Source: Clostridiales bacterium
GTDB lineage: Bacteria; Bacillota; Clostridia; Lachnospirales; WQUN01
Direction of reading: 5' to 3'
NCBI GenBank assembly: GCA_031270945.1
Contig: JAISWZ010000372.1
Coordinates: 1-43,564 of the forward strand
Length of the DNA stretch: 43,564 nucleotides
The translations under genes and the position numbers were made by a program. Shown piece by piece: positions 1 to 7,755 of this stretch. Below the pieces are notes generated by a model, which saw only the letters and a program-made list of their open reading frames with translations, was not told where the DNA came from and made no database searches. Positions within the stretch are counted from its first letter, which is position 1, and the number at the start of each line of letters is the position of its first letter.

Positions 1-1116
1 ATTATCGAAAATGGCGGAGGGCGCCTTGAGATCGTGAGCTCCCCTCCAGGCAATGACTTCTATGGAAGCGACAAAAGCCCGGATTACCCAGAAGTTTCAG
101 TTGTAAACATTCGCCCCAAGGATCCTGTAGTCATATCTGTTGTGGTAAGCCCCAAGGTCTCCATTGTAGAAAGAGGCGACACCCACAAGTTCTCGGCTGT
201 GGTAGAAGGCTTGAATGGCCCGGCTCAGGAGGTAACGTGGTCTGTAACTGGAGCCTCTGACGAAAAAACAAAAATTGACAAAGACGGGCTCTTGTACATC
301 TCACCTGACGAAAGCGAAACATCTCTGACTGTCACGGCAAAAGCGTTGACCGATCCGGCTAAGTTCGCGGAAGTATATGTAACCATACCAGCAGTGATTG
401 GAACCGGAATCCTTGGAGTTAAAATTTCGCCCTCCAGCCTGGTGGCAAAAAAGGGGGAGAACTATCAGCTAGACGCCACGGTTTTATCCAGCAAGAACTC
501 CGATGACACAGCGGTATCCTGGAGCGTTCAGGGAGGAGGCGCGAACACCTCGATATCGCCAAATGGTCTGCTTTCAGTTGCCAAAGACGAAGAGGCGTCG
601 ACTGTGACAATCATAGCCACATCCCAAGCGGACACGGGAGTTGCAGGAGAGCTTCCAGTTATGGTTACCCCCAATGAAGTCAAAGTCATGTTTCTCGCAA
701 ACCAGCCAGAAGCCAGCGTTCCAGGCAATAACGGAAAAGAGTACTTCGCGAATGGACGGGAAGCGGCGATAGAAGTTATCAAGGATTGGGTCGGCTATAT
801 AGACAGCCAGGGCAACGGGATCTACCTGTTTGGATGCACAGCGAAGGATGACAGCCCGCAAAACGAGGGCTACGAGAAGCACAGGCAACTAGGCCGGCGC
901 AGGGCGGACGCGGTCAGGGAGATCTTGATCACTGAATTCAACGTGGATCCTCGCAAGATCGTAACAGTAGGGCTAGGCTACGATAACCCTTGGCACAAGG
1001 ACAACGGGATCAACAACCTGTTCTGGAATGAGGACGCCGCCAAAGAAAACAGAAAGACCTACGTGCTTCCCATAGGCGATGCGGTTGCGGATCATCTAGC
1101 AAGCCAAAATTCATGA
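1..1116 (+). CDS. Big-domain / OmpA-like peptidoglycan-binding protein (5' partial)
   Basis: The reading frame is open back to base 1, so the gene starts before the window; an internal GTG at 34 is only the first start codon visible. Two bacterial Ig-like (Big) repeats can be seen, each with a VSPKVS- or ISPSSL-type opening strand, a TWSV or SWSV core and a GLL(Y/S) turn, at about residues 30-120 and 125-215 counted from the GTG. The last 145 residues look like an OmpA C-terminal domain: an IYLFGCTAKD strand, the LGRRRADAVREIL helix, a VGLGYDNPW segment and a final ENRKTYV. That family binds peptidoglycan non-covalently. The protein is probably exported and wall-associated, but its signal peptide, if any, lies outside the window. 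It heads a plus-strand operon, with the next gene 9 bases downstream. The domain calls are good; the role is inferred. Confidence 0.8.
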   Translation: MIENGGGRLEIVSSPPGNDFYGSDKSPDYPEVSVVNIRPKDPVVISVVVSPKVSIVERGDTHKFSAVVEGLNGPAQEVTWSVTGASDEKTKIDKDGLLYISPDESETSLTVTAKALTDPAKFAEVYVTIPAVIGTGILGVKISPSSLVAKKGENYQLDATVLSSKNSDDTAVSWSVQGGGANTSISPNGLLSVAKDEEASTVTIIATSQADTGVAGELPVMVTPNEVKVMFLANQPEASVPGNNGKEYFANGREAAIEVIKDWVGYIDSQGNGIYLFGCTAKDDSPQNEGYEKHRQLGRRRADAVREILITEFNVDPRKIVTVGLGYDNPWHKDNGINNLFWNEDAAKENRKTYVLPIGDAVADHLASQNS

Positions 1117-1125
1117 GGGCAACCT

Positions 1126-1377
1126 ATGGACTACTATTCATGCTGGTTAACGGAGAATAACTACATAAGAGAGCAGTTCGCCAAAAAGGGCTTCATGTTG
1201 GACTACAGAAAAGAAAAAGAGCTTAATGACATAGCAGGATACTTGACCAGGGCTATGCACAGAAATGTGATAGGGTTGTCTGAAGATAGGCTTTTGAAGT
1301 ATGACGCCCTTCTGGCAGAGCTTTATGCAAAGGTCAAAGCGGAGCAAGCCAGGATAGAAAAGCTGATAAACGCATAA
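1126..1377 (+). CDS. Small uncharacterised helical protein (83 aa)
   Basis: This ATG-initiated gene starts 9 bases after the OmpA-like gene with a weak GAGGG ribosome site, so it is probably translated from the same message. The product is charged and mostly helical. The N-terminal half contains DYYSCWLTENNY and a central YRKEKELNDIAGYL helix, and the C-terminal third is an amphipathic helix rich in Ala, Lys and Glu. There is no signal peptide or membrane segment. I do not recognise the family. Its fixed place between a surface protein and a coiled-coil/AAA+ pair suggests an accessory or adaptor role, which is inference. Confidence 0.7.
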   Translation: MDYYSCWLTENNYIREQFAKKGFMLDYRKEKELNDIAGYLTRAMHRNVIGLSEDRLLKYDALLAELYAKVKAEQARIEKLINA

Positions 1378-1389
1378 ATTCTTAAAATT

Positions 1390-1426
1390 TTCGCGAAACG
1401 GGCAGCCCTGCTGCCCGTTTCGCGAA
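1390..1426 (+). terminator. Perfect 16-bp hairpin between operon genes
   Basis: TTCGCGAAACGGGCAG pairs perfectly with its complement around a CCCTG loop. No T-run follows, and the ribosome site of the next gene (AGGAGG) lies a few bases downstream. It is therefore more likely a partial attenuator, a processing site or an mRNA stabiliser than a full terminator. Confidence 0.6.
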
Positions 1427-1445
1427 TCAAACAGGAGGTTCTCTA

Positions 1446-2837
1446 ATGAGTGGAGTGCGCCATGCATCCGTGAAGGTAAATCCCGCCACCTTCAGTCCTG
1501 AACGCAAGGTAACCAGAAAATCCATGCTAGACGAAATGATTGAGAAAAAGAAAAGGGAAGCGGCCGCCTCTTCCGCCGCCAGGGCCAAGACTCTTAGCTC
1601 AAGCCTTAAAGAGGCCGATGTTGCAGTTAAAAGCGAAAGCTCAAGAACCGCCGAGGAAAGCGCTGTGCAAACGAGGATCACAGAAATGTTCGCGGCGCAA
1701 AACAAGCGCATAGAAGCCCAGGGAGAGCGCCTCCAGGCGGACATTGCAGGGCTTGGCTTCGAGCAGGGCAGGATCAGGGCAACGCTGGAAGACTACAGCT
1801 TAAGCCAGAGCCTGCTTGAAGGTGAGTTTAGGGATTTGAGAAGCGTCCTGGATGGCATCGCAAAAAAGGAAACCCAGAAAGAGAACATAGCGAGATGCCT
1901 GATCAAAAACGCGCAAGCCTTGATATCAAGCTTGGAAAAGCTGAACCCGGAGAGGTATGCCAAAGGCGAGCTGGACGTTTTAAAAGGGAAGCTTCAAAAC
2001 TCGGTTGCAAACTTTGACAGCAAAATCTATGAAGGCGCTCTGGTCATGGCGCAGACCGCAATCGCAGACGGCATGGGGCTAAAAGAAAAGATTGCAAGCA
2101 TCAGCTTTGAGACGGAAAAGCTCTTGGCAGAGGCAAACAGCGCCATAGCGGAGCTTCAGGGGCGCTTTGATCAAGCCGACGCTTTGGAGTACGAGATTTC
2201 GACTTCTGATGGCATAGAGACAGTCCCAGCATTGGTGGATGTTTTCAGTGACGGAAGACTGAGCGAAAACAAGAGTAAGCTGTGCGCAGTCCTAAAATCC
2301 CTTGACAAGGAAAACATCAGCCAGGAAGAGCTCAAGCGCGTGATCGATGATACAAACGAAATACGCATAGCCCATGAAGAAGCTTTGCTTGCGGCTTACA
2401 CAAACTATTTGAAGGCTTGCGAAAGAGAGGAATTATTGGATGTCTCAGGCAGGTTAATAGAGTCATTCTACGGCATGGATTTTATAGATGCCGCCTATTA
2501 TGGGGGAAATGACGGACCTGCCAACAGCGCCATCCACGCGAAGTTTGAAAGCAGGCTCGCAGGGGATGAAATAGTGTTTGTGATAAGGCCCAACAAGGAT
2601 GCCAACGGAGTGGTCGTAGGCGAAAGCATAGAGCTGCACTTCACGCAAGCCGGCAACGAAACCCGCTCCGCCACCATAGACCGGCGATCAAGCGAGATCA
2701 TCCAAGCGATCAACGACAATGCGACAGGCCTGAAAGTCCAGTCGAGCGTATGCGACGAGAGCACCAAAGGAAAGCTTTCCCCAAGCAAGCATGTTGGAGA
2801 CATGGACAAAGTGAGGCGCGGTGTGGCAAATGACTGA
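1446..2837 (+). CDS. Coiled-coil protein with C-terminal alpha/beta region, unknown function
   Basis: The start is an ATG behind a strong AGGAGG ribosome site. The first 50 residues are basic and contain a KVTRKSMLDEMIEKKKRE segment. Residues ~50-340 are rich in Ala, Glu, Lys and Gln with heptad-like spacing, so long helices and coiled coils are expected. Residues ~345-440 change character, with strands such as DEIVFVIRPN and ESIELHFTQAG, which suggests a small folded C-terminal domain. There is no signal peptide or membrane helix, so it is predicted cytosolic. It overlaps the AAA+ gene that follows, implying translational coupling and possibly a physical partnership, for example as adaptor or substrate of the ATPase. 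I do not recognise the family. Confidence 0.8.
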   Translation: MSGVRHASVKVNPATFSPERKVTRKSMLDEMIEKKKREAAASSAARAKTLSSSLKEADVAVKSESSRTAEESAVQTRITEMFAAQNKRIEAQGERLQADIAGLGFEQGRIRATLEDYSLSQSLLEGEFRDLRSVLDGIAKKETQKENIARCLIKNAQALISSLEKLNPERYAKGELDVLKGKLQNSVANFDSKIYEGALVMAQTAIADGMGLKEKIASISFETEKLLAEANSAIAELQGRFDQADALEYEISTSDGIETVPALVDVFSDGRLSENKSKLCAVLKSLDKENISQEELKRVIDDTNEIRIAHEEALLAAYTNYLKACEREELLDVSGRLIESFYGMDFIDAAYYGGNDGPANSAIHAKFESRLAGDEIVFVIRPNKDANGVVVGESIELHFTQAGNETRSATIDRRSSEIIQAINDNATGLKVQSSVCDESTKGKLSPSKHVGDMDKVRRGVAND

Positions 2838-5562
2838 TAGCGCCTTTACTTGGGAGAACATCCATAACAAGCGCGTGTTCCTGATCATTGGAGCTACAAA
2901 AGACAAGTTCACTGACGATAGCTTCCAGCTTGTGCCGATTCAGAGAATAGTGTTCGATGAGCTCAGGGAGCAGGGCTATGACAGGATCGTTTTCTGGAAC
3001 TTTAGGCGAGGAATCCACACCTTTGACGAAAAATCATTCCGCTTGATGAAAGCCAGCACGGAAAGGCCCAAGGCCGGGCCAAGAAAAAAGCTGTTCAGCA
3101 AGGCCTGCCAAGGGCACTTAATTCAGAATCCCGCCGCTGACGCTAGCTTGCCCGCTCAGCCCCAAGACACGTTTCGCCTTAACGTTACAGACGCCTACAG
3201 CGTTTTCCGCATGCTAAGAGGCTTTTACGAGGATTGGGAAACCAAGACCGCCATTGTGATCGACGACGCCAAAGACTTTCTTGAAAGATTCGCAGGCTTT
3301 GAAAACGTCCCCCCGTTTTTTAACCAAATGGCTGGAACCACTGCGCCTGAAAACGACAACTTCTTTGTCTTTATAAACCTGGAAGACACCTTGGGTGACG
3401 GAAATGACTACATCAGCAAGATCGTTGAGGAATACCGCCATAACAACCTGTTCCAAAAAATGTTCATGAGCTTCTTCCCTGGCAGAAGCCTGGATCAATC
3501 AAACAACCAGGCTTCTTACGCCTCTGTTGAGGACAATCCGAACCTGATCCAAGTCAAAAGGCCGACGGCCCACGAGATCAGAAGAGCCATCTGCAGGCTC
3601 AGGCTGGAAAAAGGGCTAAAAGTAAACTTTTCGCAAATCCCAAGCATCTGCGTGGAAATTGAAAGGGCGTTCGCAAACCTGATCCAGAAGGACGCCACGA
3701 ACTCATGGGTAATCATTGAGGAAAGAATGGGAAAAAGCTTCGCTGGCGAAGGGAGAACCCTGACCCTGGACAACTGGCATGAAGCCATAGGAGTGCCCCG
3801 CCCAAGCTCGGTGAGAGACGAGATAAACGCCCTTGTGGGGCAAAAAGAAATCATAGAATACCTAAATAACATCATGAACGCGGGCAAGGAGCGCGGCAAG
3901 CGGGAAGGCAGAACCCTTGCCGACAGCTCCCAGAACCGGCTCAAAAGAACGCCGCAAAAAGCCGTCGGCAAGGCTTTAAATCACATTGTTTTGTTGGGAA
4001 ACCCAGGCACAGGAAAAACAACCATCGCAAGGCTCATAGGCCGCGTCATGCATGAAGCTGGCATTCTTGAAAGAGGGCACCTGATAGAAGGATCAAGAGA
4101 AACCCTGGTAGGCCAGTACATAGGCCAAACCGCCTATAAAACCAAAAACGCCATATCCCGCGCCAGAGGCGGAGTGCTTTTTATAGACGAAGCCTATGAG
4201 CTGGTGAAAAACGACGGATCAAGCAATGACTTCGGCCAGGAAGCGCTTGCGGAGCTGATAGCCGCCATGACCAGGGAGTCAGATTTCATAGTGGTTCTTG
4301 CCGGATACCGAGACAAAATGAGGGCGCTCTTTCGCGCCAACCCAGGCTTGGCAAGACGGGTGAGAGAGTTTACCCTCCTGGACTACACTTGGTCAGAACT
4401 AAGGGACATCCTGATTAGGCAGCTGATCGCCCGAAAGATCATCCTCAGCCAAGAGCTCACCGACCTCTTGGACGACTTCTGCCAAAACTGGATCGAGGAC
4501 AACAGCGAGAACTCCAACTGGGGCAATGGCGGAGAGGTCGACATCCTGATTTCTGAAATGGAAATGCAGTTTGAAGTGATGCCAACCAAGGAGTTTGGGC
4601 CAAATGGCGAAAAGCGCATAAATAAAGAGCACATTTTGAATTCAGCACAAAGCTACAAGCACTATTGGGTCAAGCGCTATAGAGAAGAGCAAAGCGGCCA
4701 AGAGCCAAAAGAGCAGGAAAATCCTAAAAGCGCATCAGTAGGCTCATATCCCGAAGCGAAAAAACCGGCCACAAACCCCAGCCTTCTCGCAAGCCTAGAC
4801 GACATGGTTGGAATGAACGACATCAAGAAACAGCTAAGAGTCCTAAGCAAGTCCCTTGGCTACTACAAGGTCAACCCCACGGAGCGCTATACGGGCAGCT
4901 TCCACAACCTGATTACAGGAGCGCCTGGCACAGGGAAAACAAGGGTCGCAAAGATCATAGCCAATATCTACAAAGACGCAGGGCTTCTCAGGCCAGGCCA
5001 CTTTATTAGAACCAATCCCACGGATTTCTCAGGCGGAGGCATGCAAAGCACAGAGCGCCTTGTAAATGAGATCGTTCAAAACGCGCTTGGAGGAATCCTC
5101 TTTATCGACGAAGCCTACGCTCTAAAGGGCATGCATTCGGTCATAACAAAGCTGGTTCAAGCCATGACAGACTATGACGGAAAGTTTGGGCTTATCATCG
5201 CCGGATACGAGAAAGAGATCGATGCGCTCCTCAAGGAGAATGAAGGCTGGGCTAGGCGGTTCAAATCCAACAGGTACAACATATTGCCATATACAGGCTC
5301 AGAGCTGGCTGAAATATTCCTGAGAAACGCCAGAAAGAGAATGTTTGCCATGTCCCCAAGCCTTTCGGGCAAAATGGCACCCATGTGCGGCAAATGGGTG
5401 CAAGCAAACGCCAATAACCCTGGCTGGGGCAACGCTGGAGAGGTTGAGAGCCTGCTTGACATGATGATCTTAAATTTTCAGGCTGAAAATTGCGAGACTT
5501 TCAATCCTGAAAAAACATTGGAGATAAGCCACTTGCCGGAGAGCCTTGAGAAATATTTGTAA
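2821..5562 (+). CDS. Multi-domain AAA+ ATPase, CbxX/CfxQ (SpoVK-like) type
   Basis: Two complete AAA+ modules of the CbxX/CfxQ/SpoVK class are visible. The first has Walker A GNPGTGKTT near residue 393 and Walker B GGVLFIDEAYEL near 450. The second has Walker A GAPGTGKTR near 700 and Walker B GGILFIDEAYAL near 757. Each is followed by the FIVVLAGYRD or GLIIAGYEKE sensor strand and an arginine-rich RRVREF or RRFKSN segment. Residues ~1-330 look like a third, degenerate AAA fold with no Walker A: TAIVIDDAKDF resembles Walker B, FFVFINLED resembles a sensor-1 strand, and a lid-like segment follows. The family remodels protein complexes such as Rubisco activases and EccA-type ATPases. Start: GTG at 2821 has GAGG at short spacing; ATG at 2830 is an alternative. 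It overlaps the coiled-coil gene. The substrate is unknown. Confidence 0.9.
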   Translation: MWQMTDSAFTWENIHNKRVFLIIGATKDKFTDDSFQLVPIQRIVFDELREQGYDRIVFWNFRRGIHTFDEKSFRLMKASTERPKAGPRKKLFSKACQGHLIQNPAADASLPAQPQDTFRLNVTDAYSVFRMLRGFYEDWETKTAIVIDDAKDFLERFAGFENVPPFFNQMAGTTAPENDNFFVFINLEDTLGDGNDYISKIVEEYRHNNLFQKMFMSFFPGRSLDQSNNQASYASVEDNPNLIQVKRPTAHEIRRAICRLRLEKGLKVNFSQIPSICVEIERAFANLIQKDATNSWVIIEERMGKSFAGEGRTLTLDNWHEAIGVPRPSSVRDEINALVGQKEIIEYLNNIMNAGKERGKREGRTLADSSQNRLKRTPQKAVGKALNHIVLLGNPGTGKTTIARLIGRVMHEAGILERGHLIEGSRETLVGQYIGQTAYKTKNAISRARGGVLFIDEAYELVKNDGSSNDFGQEALAELIAAMTRESDFIVVLAGYRDKMRALFRANPGLARRVREFTLLDYTWSELRDILIRQLIARKIILSQELTDLLDDFCQNWIEDNSENSNWGNGGEVDILISEMEMQFEVMPTKEFGPNGEKRINKEHILNSAQSYKHYWVKRYREEQSGQEPKEQENPKSASVGSYPEAKKPATNPSLLASLDDMVGMNDIKKQLRVLSKSLGYYKVNPTERYTGSFHNLITGAPGTGKTRVAKIIANIYKDAGLLRPGHFIRTNPTDFSGGGMQSTERLVNEIVQNALGGILFIDEAYALKGMHSVITKLVQAMTDYDGKFGLIIAGYEKEIDALLKENEGWARRFKSNRYNILPYTGSELAEIFLRNARKRMFAMSPSLSGKMAPMCGKWVQANANNPGWGNAGEVESLLDMMILNFQAENCETFNPEKTLEISHLPESLEKYL

Positions 5563-5646
5563 AAGCAAAAAGAAAGACAGAAAGGCAGCGCAAGCCCAAA
5601 GAGCCAAAAAAAAAGCAAAAACAAAAAAGCCAAACCCCAAAAGAAT

Positions 5647-5675
5647 CCCCCCAGGCATGCCTGGGGGGTCTTTTT
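5647..5675. terminator. Bidirectional terminator between convergent genes
   Basis: CCCCCCAGGC pairs with GCCTGGGGGG in a 22-base perfect palindrome. A T-run follows on the plus strand and an A-rich tract precedes it, so it can end both the AAA+ operon and the opposing S41 protease transcript. Confidence 0.8.
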
Positions 5676-5677
5676 GA

Positions 5678-5768
5678 ATGATAATGTTTTTTTTAATGAT
5701 GATGGGGTTCTTTTTTATTGATAATAGGGTTCTTTTTTAATGATGATGGGGTTTTTTTAATTATAATA
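5678..5768. repeat. Short degenerate tandem repeat, ATGATGATGGGGTTCTTTTTT type
   Basis: Three to four imperfect units of about 20-25 bases (an ATGATAATG or ATGATGATGGGG head and a T6-T8 tail) sit between the terminator and the end of the protease gene. The T-runs may add terminator strength on the plus strand. I see no coding potential. Confidence 0.6.
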
Positions 5769-5771
5769 GCG

Positions 5772-7139
5772 TCACTCTTTTGACGCCTGCTTTTCCATCT
5801 TGGCCATTTCCCCTAGCACCTCTATGGCCTTTTGCAGCTGGGTGTCATTCTCTTCCTCAAGGGTTGACAGCCTGGTTGCGAGATCCGGATCCAGCTCCAC
5901 AGGATAGTCAGGGGTCAAGCCGTCTCCTTGTATGCATATGCCGTTAGGCGTGTAGTACTTTGCAACAGTGACCTTAACCGCGCTTCCGTCTGACAGGGGG
6001 TAAAGGTTCTGGACTATTCCCTTGCCAAAGGTCTTCTCTCCAACAAGAACCCCAGCCTTCAGATCCTTCACCGCTCCGCTTAGAACCTCGCTTGCGCTGG
6101 CGCTGGAGCCGTTTACCAAAATGGCCAAAGGAACCTTCACGCTGGTGTCGTCTGAATAGGTGTAGTCCTTGTTGCCGTTCTTGTCCTCAGTGTAAACCAG
6201 AATCCCCTTGGGCACAAGAATGTCCGTGATTTTTGAGACAACGTCCAATAGCCCTCCGGGGTTGTTTCTTAGATCGATTATAAGCCCCGTAATGCCCGCC
6301 TTGTTGACGGAGTCATAAGCGTCCTTGAACTGATCGTAAGTGATCCGGTCAAACGCGGAAATTCGGATGTACCCTTTGTCTCCGCCCACTACCTTGCTCA
6401 AGACAGTAGGAACGTCTATCTTCTCTCGGACTATCCGAATGTCAAATGTTGACTTTTCGCTGGGCCTATAGACCGTAATGGTCACAATCGTTCCGGCTGG
6501 GCCCTTTGTCTTGGATGTCACCTCGTCCAGGGCGGAGTTTGTCACGTCCTCCCCGTTTACCTTCATGAACTTGTCGCCAGGAAGCATCCCGGCGGCCGCG
6601 CCAGGGGCGCCTTCATACAATGTGACCACAGTGATTAGGCTGTCGTTTGGATCCTGCGTGACGACGACGCCTATTCCGCCATAAGTGCCCTCGGTCTGCT
6701 GCATGAAATCGTCATGGGCGTCCTTGTCGAAGTAGGCGGTGTAAGGATCTCCGATGCCTGAAACCAGGCCCCGGTACATGTTCTCCTCTAGATCCGCCGT
6801 CTTGTACTCGTTTATGGAGTACCGATCCAGGACGCTCATTATCTCCGCTATCTTTTCAGCAGAGTCAAGGCTTTGCCCAACCTTGGCCCTGCGTATGTAG
6901 ACGCTTGCGATAGCCATGGCAGCCATGGCCAGGGCTATGCCGGTCACTATCCCTGTAAGGTAAACCCGTCTGGCGCCACTTTCATCAATGCCCTTTTCCT
7001 CGGCTTGCTGAGCTTCCTTGTCCTTGCCTCCGAAGAATGACCTGAAGCGCTGGTAGCTTTTCATGTCATCATAAGGATTGCCGCTTGGCGCAAGCCCAGT
7101 TCTGGGCGAAAAAAAGCCGTATGTTTTTCTTGGCTTCAT
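5772..7139 (-). CDS. S41-family C-terminal processing peptidase (CtpA/CtpB-like)
   Basis: A 455-residue membrane-anchored serine protease. A ~58-residue basic cytosolic N-terminus is followed by one transmembrane helix (residues ~59-82), then a PDZ domain (GGIGVVV, GAPGAAAGMLPGDKF, VNGEDV) and the S41 catalytic core. The Ser-Lys dyad is visible as the Ser in GSSASASE (~343) and the Lys in TFGKG (~370). An RNNPGG loop and the YYTPNG motif of the family are also present. The family cleaves C-terminal regions of exported proteins; CtpB acts in spore signalling in Bacillus. Start: ATG at 7139 has GGGAGG at good spacing, and an upstream in-frame GTG at 7154 overlaps that site and is less likely. 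The nearest downstream neighbour on this strand is an AAA+ operon facing it. Confidence 0.93.
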   Translation of the reverse strand: MKPRKTYGFFSPRTGLAPSGNPYDDMKSYQRFRSFFGGKDKEAQQAEEKGIDESGARRVYLTGIVTGIALAMAAMAIASVYIRRAKVGQSLDSAEKIAEIMSVLDRYSINEYKTADLEENMYRGLVSGIGDPYTAYFDKDAHDDFMQQTEGTYGGIGVVVTQDPNDSLITVVTLYEGAPGAAAGMLPGDKFMKVNGEDVTNSALDEVTSKTKGPAGTIVTITVYRPSEKSTFDIRIVREKIDVPTVLSKVVGGDKGYIRISAFDRITYDQFKDAYDSVNKAGITGLIIDLRNNPGGLLDVVSKITDILVPKGILVYTEDKNGNKDYTYSDDTSVKVPLAILVNGSSASASEVLSGAVKDLKAGVLVGEKTFGKGIVQNLYPLSDGSAVKVTVAKYYTPNGICIQGDGLTPDYPVELDPDLATRLSTLEEENDTQLQKAIEVLGEMAKMEKQASKE

Positions 7140-7526
7140 AAAATCCTCCCGCACGCGGCGCGCGGCTTTCCCGGGCGTTTCCGCGAGAATGAGCTCTTTT
7201 CGGGCTTTTGCCAGCGCGCTTTCAGCCCTCTTTAGATGATATTCAAGTAGAGCGCTCTAAATGCGTATCCCGGCCGCGCAATTTGATCGCGCTTGCAGCC
7301 CTAGACAAGCCCTAATTGCATATTGCGCATATGCCAAAATTCCTGAGCGAGCAGGAAATGCGTCTTGCTGTACAAGAATATGTGAGGGACTTTGGGATAT
7401 GCTGTTTTCGCCCGCGAGCGCGACAATAGACTTGCGGTTCCGCTCGATGGATTTTCCTGATGTTTTCGCTCGCAGGCGCGTGTCCACTCATGAGTATACC
7501 ACAAAAGCGCGAGCAAATCAAGGGAA

Positions 7527-7630
7527 GCAAGAGCATATCCCAAAATTCCTTAAAAGGCGCCAGCAGCGCTAGAATCAAAAGCAAGAGCATATCCCAAAAT
7601 TCCTTAAAAGGCGCCAGCAGCGCTAGAATC
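7527..7630. repeat. Perfect 50-bp tandem duplication
   Basis: Bases 7527-7576 and 7581-7630 are identical over 50 bases and separated by AAAA. Each copy starts with GCAAGAGCATATCCCAAAAT, which carries the arm of the palindromic element family dispersed in this window, and ends with CAGCAGCGCTAGAATC. Confidence 0.95.
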
Positions 7631-7721
7631 GATCTAAAATAAATGGACTTATTGCTTGGCTCAAGCGCTAAAGCAAAGAATCGGTCTTCCAAACGTTTCC
7701 GCTCGAAAGCATAACGGCTGC

Positions 7722-7747
7722 GCCCCAAGCGGCGGGCCGCTTGGGGC
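7722..7747 (-). terminator. Hairpin just past the SLH-GH18 gene
   Basis: GCCCCAAGCGGC pairs with GCCGCTTGGGGC around a two-base loop, directly after the stop codon of the minus-strand gene. The T-run beyond it is poor, so termination may be weak or Rho-assisted. Confidence 0.5.
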
Positions 7748-7755
7748 ATTGTTTG

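Larger units (their letters stand above)
7140..7755. other. Gene-free spacer with palindromic-element arms
   Basis: No convincing gene lies in these ~600 bases; several short frames on both strands overlap each other and the repeats. The spacer holds a lone TTTGGGATATGC arm near 7391, a perfect 50-bp tandem duplication (entered separately) and a hairpin at the end of the SLH gene. Confidence 0.6.

Noticed and set aside
7261-7749. Several overlapping frames of 60-145 codons on both strands
   Set aside because: They run through the 50-bp tandem duplication, lack ribosome sites and share no recognisable motif.
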